Translations under genes and position numbers: made by a program
The notes under the pieces: model-generated
Told to the model about the DNA's origin: nothing
Databases searched by the model: none
Seen by the model: the letters and a program-made list of their open reading frames with translations, nothing else
Assembly: GCA_026985835.1 (NCBI GenBank)
Contig: JALSPS010000084.1
Span: 1-8,227, forward strand
Source of the DNA: Candidatus Kaiserbacteria bacterium
GTDB lineage: Bacteria > Patescibacteriota > Minisyncoccia > Phycocordibacterales > UBA2100
Direction: 5' to 3'
Length of the DNA stretch: 8,227 nt
Shown: in pieces, positions 6,257-8,227 of the stretch
Layout: each line of letters starts with the position of its first letter
Position numbering within the stretch: the stretch's first letter is position 1

Positions 6257-6632
6257 GGATAGACAAATTGAAGAGTTTTTATATGCGTAGTGATAGTGGA
6301 TGCCTATCTAAAAACATCCAAAATATAAGTGCAAAGAAAACTGCACGTGGAGTTGTTTCACCTTTACAGATGAGCAACTTCAGCTTCGCTTACGCTACGG
6401 CCTAAGCGACCACTCTCTATCTGATGCTTAATAGGGTAGTTGGAGTGTCATATTTTTAAGCTATATTCAAGTATGGTTGACTTACATATTTGAATGAATC
6501 TCAATAAGTCTATTGATATGGCGCTTTTTGTATATTTTTATAGCTATATCTGAATTTTTAAAAATATACTAGACTACGTAGAAGTATCTAAACAATTCAA
6601 TTTGCACGGGGGTTCGCTACCCCCCATCTCCA
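6246..6632 (+). ncRNA. ssrA: tmRNA (transfer-messenger RNA), one-piece
   Basis: 387 nt directly downstream of smpB. The acceptor stem GGGGATG (6246-6252) pairs with CATCTCC (6625-6631), discriminator A 6632. The T-arm is GGGGG-TTCGCTA-CCCCC (6608-6624). CCA is not encoded (CAA follows the last acceptor C-A), so it must be added. Helix H2 is shown by AAATTGAA (6265-6272) with TTCAATTT (6596-6603) and CGTAGT (6286-6291) with ACTACG (6573-6578). PK1 is clear: GATAG (6292-6296) with CTATC (6304-6308) interleaved with GGATG (6298-6302) and CATCC (6315-6319). The tag frame starts at GCA 6331 after ATAAGT and stops at TAA 6403. Helix H5 follows (GACcACTC / GAGTGTC), then AT-rich segments suitable for PK2-PK4. 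The RNA charges with alanine and, with SmpB, rescues stalled ribosomes. The order is normal, not permuted. Confidence 0.95.
6331..6405 (+). other. tmRNA tag-peptide reading frame (24 codons plus TAA)
   Basis: The resume codon is taken as GCA at 6331, preceded by AATATAAGT as in other tmRNAs. The encoded tag begins AKKTARGVV, continues SPLQMSNF and ends SFAYATA before TAA. It is longer than the 10-residue E. coli tag and ends Ala-Thr-Ala rather than Leu-Ala-Ala, though the hydrophobic/Ala-rich tail is of the degron type. The resume position is inferred; the frame and stop are secure because the last residues are followed by helix H5. Confidence 0.8.
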
Positions 6633-6700
6633 CAAGAAACCCGCCATCAGGCGGGTTTTAAAGTGGAGATGGAGCAAGCAAACTGCTTTGCTTGCGTGGG
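6623..6700. repeat. 78-bp direct repeat, copy 1 (includes tmRNA 3' end)
   Basis: Exact match to 6827-6904, offset 204 bp; mismatches begin at 6622/6826 and 6701/6905. The unit holds, in order, the last 10 nt of tmRNA (CCCATCTCCA), the AACCCGCC terminator hairpin, GTGGAGATGG (the reverse complement of CCATCTCCAC), and a perfect palindrome GCAAGCAAA-CTGC-TTTGCTTGC (6674-6695). Confidence 0.95.
6637..6659 (+). terminator. Terminator hairpin after ssrA (copy 1 of 3)
   Basis: AAACCCGCC-ATCA-GGCGGGTTT forms a 9-bp stem with a 4-nt loop, beginning 5 nt after the tmRNA discriminator base. Only four T follow the GC part before AAAG, so termination may be leaky. The same 23-bp core occurs at 6841-6863 and 7222-7244. 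Confidence 0.8.
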
Positions 6701-6826
6701 GTAGCGAAAGGCGGAGCCATGTTGGAGTGAGGAACGAACGACAACGGGCGAGCCCGGGCAGGAGCCACTTAGTATTTTGGAGTCTGAAAGACGAACAAAA
6801 TACTTAGTGAGCTGACGCCGCGAATA
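6701..6826. other. GC-richer structured spacer between the 78-bp repeats; no gene
   Basis: 126 bp, clearly richer in G+C than the surrounding DNA in its first 65 bp, with no ORF and no promoter seen. It contains CGGGCGAGCCCG (6745-6756), GGAGCCA twice (6713-6719 and 6761-6767), and a long hairpin: CACTTAGTATTTTG (6766-6779) with CAAAATACTTAGTG (6796-6809), 13 of 14 paired, enclosing a second stem GTCT-GAA-AGAC (6782-6792). It resembles a palindromic repeat element or a structured RNA. I recognise no known RNA family in it. Confidence 0.6.
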
Positions 6827-6904
6827 CCCATCTCCACAAGAAACCCGCCATCAGGCGGGTTTTAAAGTGGAGATGGAGCAAGCAAACTGCTTTGCTTGCG
6901 TGGG
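6827..6904. repeat. 78-bp direct repeat, copy 2
   Basis: Identical to 6623-6700. Here it is not preceded by a T-arm, so it carries only the last 10 nt of a tmRNA and cannot make a second one. It contains terminator hairpin copy 2 (6841-6863) and palindrome copy 2 (6878-6899). The small membrane gene's promoter starts 7 bp beyond its end. Confidence 0.95.
6841..6863 (+). terminator. Terminator-like hairpin (copy 2 of 3)
   Basis: Same 23-bp core AAACCCGCC-ATCA-GGCGGGTTTT as at 6637, inside the second 78-bp repeat. No gene obviously ends just before it, so it may only be carried along with the repeat. Confidence 0.65.
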
Positions 6905-6905
6905 A

Positions 6906-6939
6906 TACTATTTACAAAATAGTAAATTTGTTGTATTAT
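6906..6939 (+). promoter_or_regulatory. Canonical promoter with overlapping palindrome, for the small membrane gene
   Basis: TTTACA (6911-6916), 17-bp spacer, TATTAT (6934-6939); predicted +1 near 6946 gives a 30-nt leader. A perfect 8+8 inverted repeat TACTATTTACAAAATAGTA (6906-6924) covers the whole -35 box and could be an operator. Confidence 0.7.
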
Positions 6940-6975
6940 ACTGCATGGTTTGAGAAAAGAGAAGGAGGTATAGTA

Positions 6976-7218
6976 ATGGTCCAGTTTATATTGAAAGATT
7001 GGTCTGGTTTAGTCATAAATCTTTTTTTTTGCTATACGATTATACGTATGCTTTTTGATAAACAAAAACCGCCAATTTCAACTTCGGTTTTAACAGGTAT
7101 TCTATTAATTGGTTTGGGTGCTGGTGGTTCCTTTAAGGCCGCAGCCCCAGCAATTATTTCCATCATAAATGGAATTTTATGGCTCATTCTTGGATACCAA
7201 AGATTTAAACAAGAATAG
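6976..7218 (+). CDS. Small integral membrane protein, unknown function
   Basis: 80 residues from ATG 6976. The start is fixed by GAAGGAGGT (6961-6969), the only strong Shine-Dalgarno in the window, 6 nt before ATG; an in-frame TTG at 6892 lies inside the upstream repeat and is rejected. Hydrophobic spans at about 11-27, 37-52 and 56-74 predict two or three membrane helices with a basic loop FDKQKPP (27-33) and a basic tail QRFKQE. The last span, AAPAIISIINGILWLILGY, is the most strongly membrane-like. I do not recognise the family. A canonical promoter, leader and Shine-Dalgarno set it apart from its neighbours, hinting at separate origin or separate control. It converges on the HisRS-like gene across a shared terminator. 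Confidence 0.8.
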   Translation: MVQFILKDWSGLVINLFFCYTIIRMLFDKQKPPISTSVLTGILLIGLGAGGSFKAAAPAIISIINGILWLILGYQRFKQE

Positions 7219-7220
7219 CC

Positions 7221-7246
7221 AAAACCCGCCATCAGGCGGGTTTTTT
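7221..7246. terminator. Bidirectional terminator between convergent genes (copy 3 of 3)
   Basis: AAAACCCGCC-ATCA-GGCGGGTTTT (10-bp stem) with TT after it on the plus strand, beginning 2 nt after the small membrane gene's stop. On the minus strand the same stem ends in TTTT, 5 nt beyond the HisRS-like stop (7252), so it can serve both genes. Its 23-bp core is identical to the two hairpins after ssrA. Confidence 0.88.
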
Positions 7247-7251
7247 ATATG

Positions 7252-8227
7252 CTAATTTATTTTAAGTCTTTTTAGATAGCTTGGAAGTTTGGATAAGGGT
7301 ATAACTTTTTGCGTTCTGGTTTCTACATTTCTTACTATTGCGGAATTTTCAAGAGCTTCTTTGTGTCCTATAATTATTATATATTGAGCAGATGCCTTAG
7401 ATGCCTCTTTCATTTGAGATATAAGACTATCATTTGCCACTGTTTTTTGTACAGAAATACCGGCTTTATGAAGAGCGTCAAGGGTAACAAACATTTGCAT
7501 TCTTGCATAATCTCCTATGTATGTAATGAAAAAAGCCGGTTTTTTAGAAGTGTTTTGAGATGTATTATTTGGTTTTGCGCCTTTTAATTCAAATTCAATT
7601 ACAACTCCGGCTCCTTTGAATCTCTTATTATACGCGCGACGCGCAAAAGCGTTATATCGTCCACCAAGCGCTATTGGGACATAGGTATTATCATTATTTG
7701 GAATTCTGGTTTCAAAAATAGTATGAGACCAAAAATCTTGAGAACCGATTATTGATGTATCAAGTTCATACCCTATATTTGCAAATTCCATAAATTCAAG
7801 AATTTGTCTAAGGTGTATCCTGCCTTCATCGGTGAGATAATCTATTGAATTTGGAGCTCCGTGCGCAAGTGGATGATTTTTTTTAAGTAAGAAAACAAGC
7901 GCGCTTATCGGGTTTTTTTTCTGAATTTGGTTTTTGGCATAAGCTGGTAAATCATCTTTAACATCGCGTAAATAAGCCTGCAAATCACGAACAAATCGTA
8001 TTTTGGATTCTTTGTTTCCAAGACTATTTATATGCATAATATAATTTTTAATTTGCAACCTTTTTAGTATAGAGTCAATTGTGGCTATAAGGGTGATTTC
8101 CGCTGTGGCGCGTTCTGTGCCAAAAGCATGTAACTCCATATTTACCTTTCCGGAACGAATATGAGTATCATAAACCAAAGAGGCGGAAGGGTTAATGTGC
8201 GCTTTTTTATTAAGTACTTTTTTGATT
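7252..8227 (-). CDS. Histidyl-tRNA synthetase-like protein, C-terminal part (N-terminus outside window), eroded catalytic motifs
   Basis: Open from the right edge to TAG at 7252, giving 324 residues. The order matches the HisRS catalytic core: HAFGTERATAEITLI (compare VFG...DAELI), IMHINSLGNKESK (LxINSxG), then DFWSHTIFE where HisRS has RGLDYY..TVFE, ALGGRYNAF (for AGGRYDGL), and KGAGVVIEFELKG at motif 3. A C-terminal alpha/beta anticodon-binding-type domain (about 230-324) follows, with AGISVQ, SLISQMKEASKASAQYIIIIGHKEA and VRNVETRTQ. The conserved Arg of RGLDYY aligns with Gly and the motif 3 Arg (GLER) with Leu, so normal histidine activation is doubtful. Alternatives: a diverged CPR HisRS, a HisZ-like regulatory paralog, or a stand-alone tRNA-binding pseudo-synthetase. 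The family is fairly sure; the function is not. Confidence 0.78.
   Translation of the reverse strand, partial: IKKVLNKKAHINPSASLVYDTHIRSGKVNMELHAFGTERATAEITLIATIDSILKRLQIKNYIMHINSLGNKESKIRFVRDLQAYLRDVKDDLPAYAKNQIQKKNPISALVFLLKKNHPLAHGAPNSIDYLTDEGRIHLRQILEFMEFANIGYELDTSIIGSQDFWSHTIFETRIPNNDNTYVPIALGGRYNAFARRAYNKRFKGAGVVIEFELKGAKPNNTSQNTSKKPAFFITYIGDYARMQMFVTLDALHKAGISVQKTVANDSLISQMKEASKASAQYIIIIGHKEALENSAIVRNVETRTQKVIPLSKLPSYLKRLKIN

Larger units (their letters stand above)
6613..6708. repeat. Inverted copy of the tmRNA 3' end, split by a 25-bp palindromic insert
   Basis: TTCGCTACCCCCC then ATCTCCAC (6613-6633, tmRNA T-loop through 3' end) has an exact reverse complement downstream, but in two pieces: GTGGAGATGG (6663-6672) and GGGGTAGCGAA (6698-6708). 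Removing the 25 bp between them (6673-6697, mostly the 9+9 palindrome) restores the 21-nt inverted copy with the right number of G residues. The terminator lies in the loop. Confidence 0.85.

Noticed and set aside
6223..6405. A 60-residue open frame after smpB
   Set aside because: Its end is the tmRNA tag frame and its start lies in the hairpin before ssrA; the whole span is explained by tmRNA.
6701..6826. RNase P RNA or SRP RNA in the GC-richer spacer
   Set aside because: GAGGAA and GGGCGAGCCC looked suggestive, but the conserved cores of these RNAs are absent and the segment is too short.
6623..6904. CRISPR array
   Set aside because: Only two repeats, far too long (78 bp) with a 126-bp spacer and no cas genes; the unit contains a terminator and the tmRNA end.
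6827..6904. Second tmRNA or tRNA gene at repeat copy 2
   Set aside because: Only the last 10 nt of a tmRNA are present; there is no T-arm, tag or 5' half.
6623..6904. Intact integrative element with attL/attR at tmRNA
   Set aside because: The interval is only 204 bp and holds no integrase or cargo; at most a remnant, kept as a finding but not as a mobile element.
6892..6975. N-terminal extension of the small membrane protein from a TTG
   Set aside because: The TTG lies in the repeated palindrome and upstream of the promoter; the Shine-Dalgarno at 6961-6969 fixes ATG 6976.
1..8227. Alternative genetic code with TGA as Gly (known in some CPR lineages)
   Set aside because: The VanY and AI-2E genes end at TGA exactly where their families end, so TGA acts as a stop here.

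Overview
The window is AT-rich and gene-dense, with standard stop-codon use: TAA, TAG and TGA all end real genes. Most genes lack a Shine-Dalgarno sequence. Gene content and divergence (an IF3 and an HisRS-like protein with altered signatures, many short AT-rich promoters) suggest a Patescibacteria/CPR (Parcubacteria-like) genome. That placement is inference from style, not a database match.

Left part (1-4369): the 3' portion of an MBL-fold/beta-CASP ribonuclease is followed 4 nt later by a membrane-anchored, coiled-coil VanY-type D,D-/L,D-carboxypeptidase. A small membrane protein with an intramembrane CxxC lies on the minus strand, overlaps the carboxypeptidase tail, and is divergent from a LOG-family (TIGR00730-like) gene. 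An AI-2E-type (PerM-like) membrane protein follows.

Middle (4370-6203): directly after the AI-2E gene there is a promoter, three hairpins and a terminator, which looks like a free-standing ~98-nt small RNA or a ribosomal-operon leader. Then comes the classic infC-rpmI-rplT operon (IF3, L35, L20) with its own promoter, and smpB with an extended -10 almost touching its start codon.

Right part (6204-8227): the ssrA (tmRNA) gene immediately follows smpB, so the two partners of trans-translation are adjacent. The tmRNA is one-piece, with the acceptor stem, T-arm, long H2 helix, PK1 and a 24-codon tag frame all visible. Both of its ends sit in inverted repeats made with flanking DNA. Its 3' end starts a 78-bp sequence that recurs 204 bp downstream around a GC-richer, hairpin-rich 126-bp core. 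Beyond the second copy is a small membrane-protein gene, the only gene here with a canonical promoter plus a strong Shine-Dalgarno. It converges, through a third copy of the same terminator hairpin, on a minus-strand HisRS-like gene whose catalytic signatures are eroded.

Functionally the region is mostly translation and ribosome rescue (infC, rpmI, rplT, smpB, ssrA, HisRS-like), plus RNA processing and cell-envelope genes. The least explained parts are the structured DNA around tmRNA (6205-6256, 6613-6904), the putative small RNA at 4372-4503 and the degenerate HisRS-like protein.
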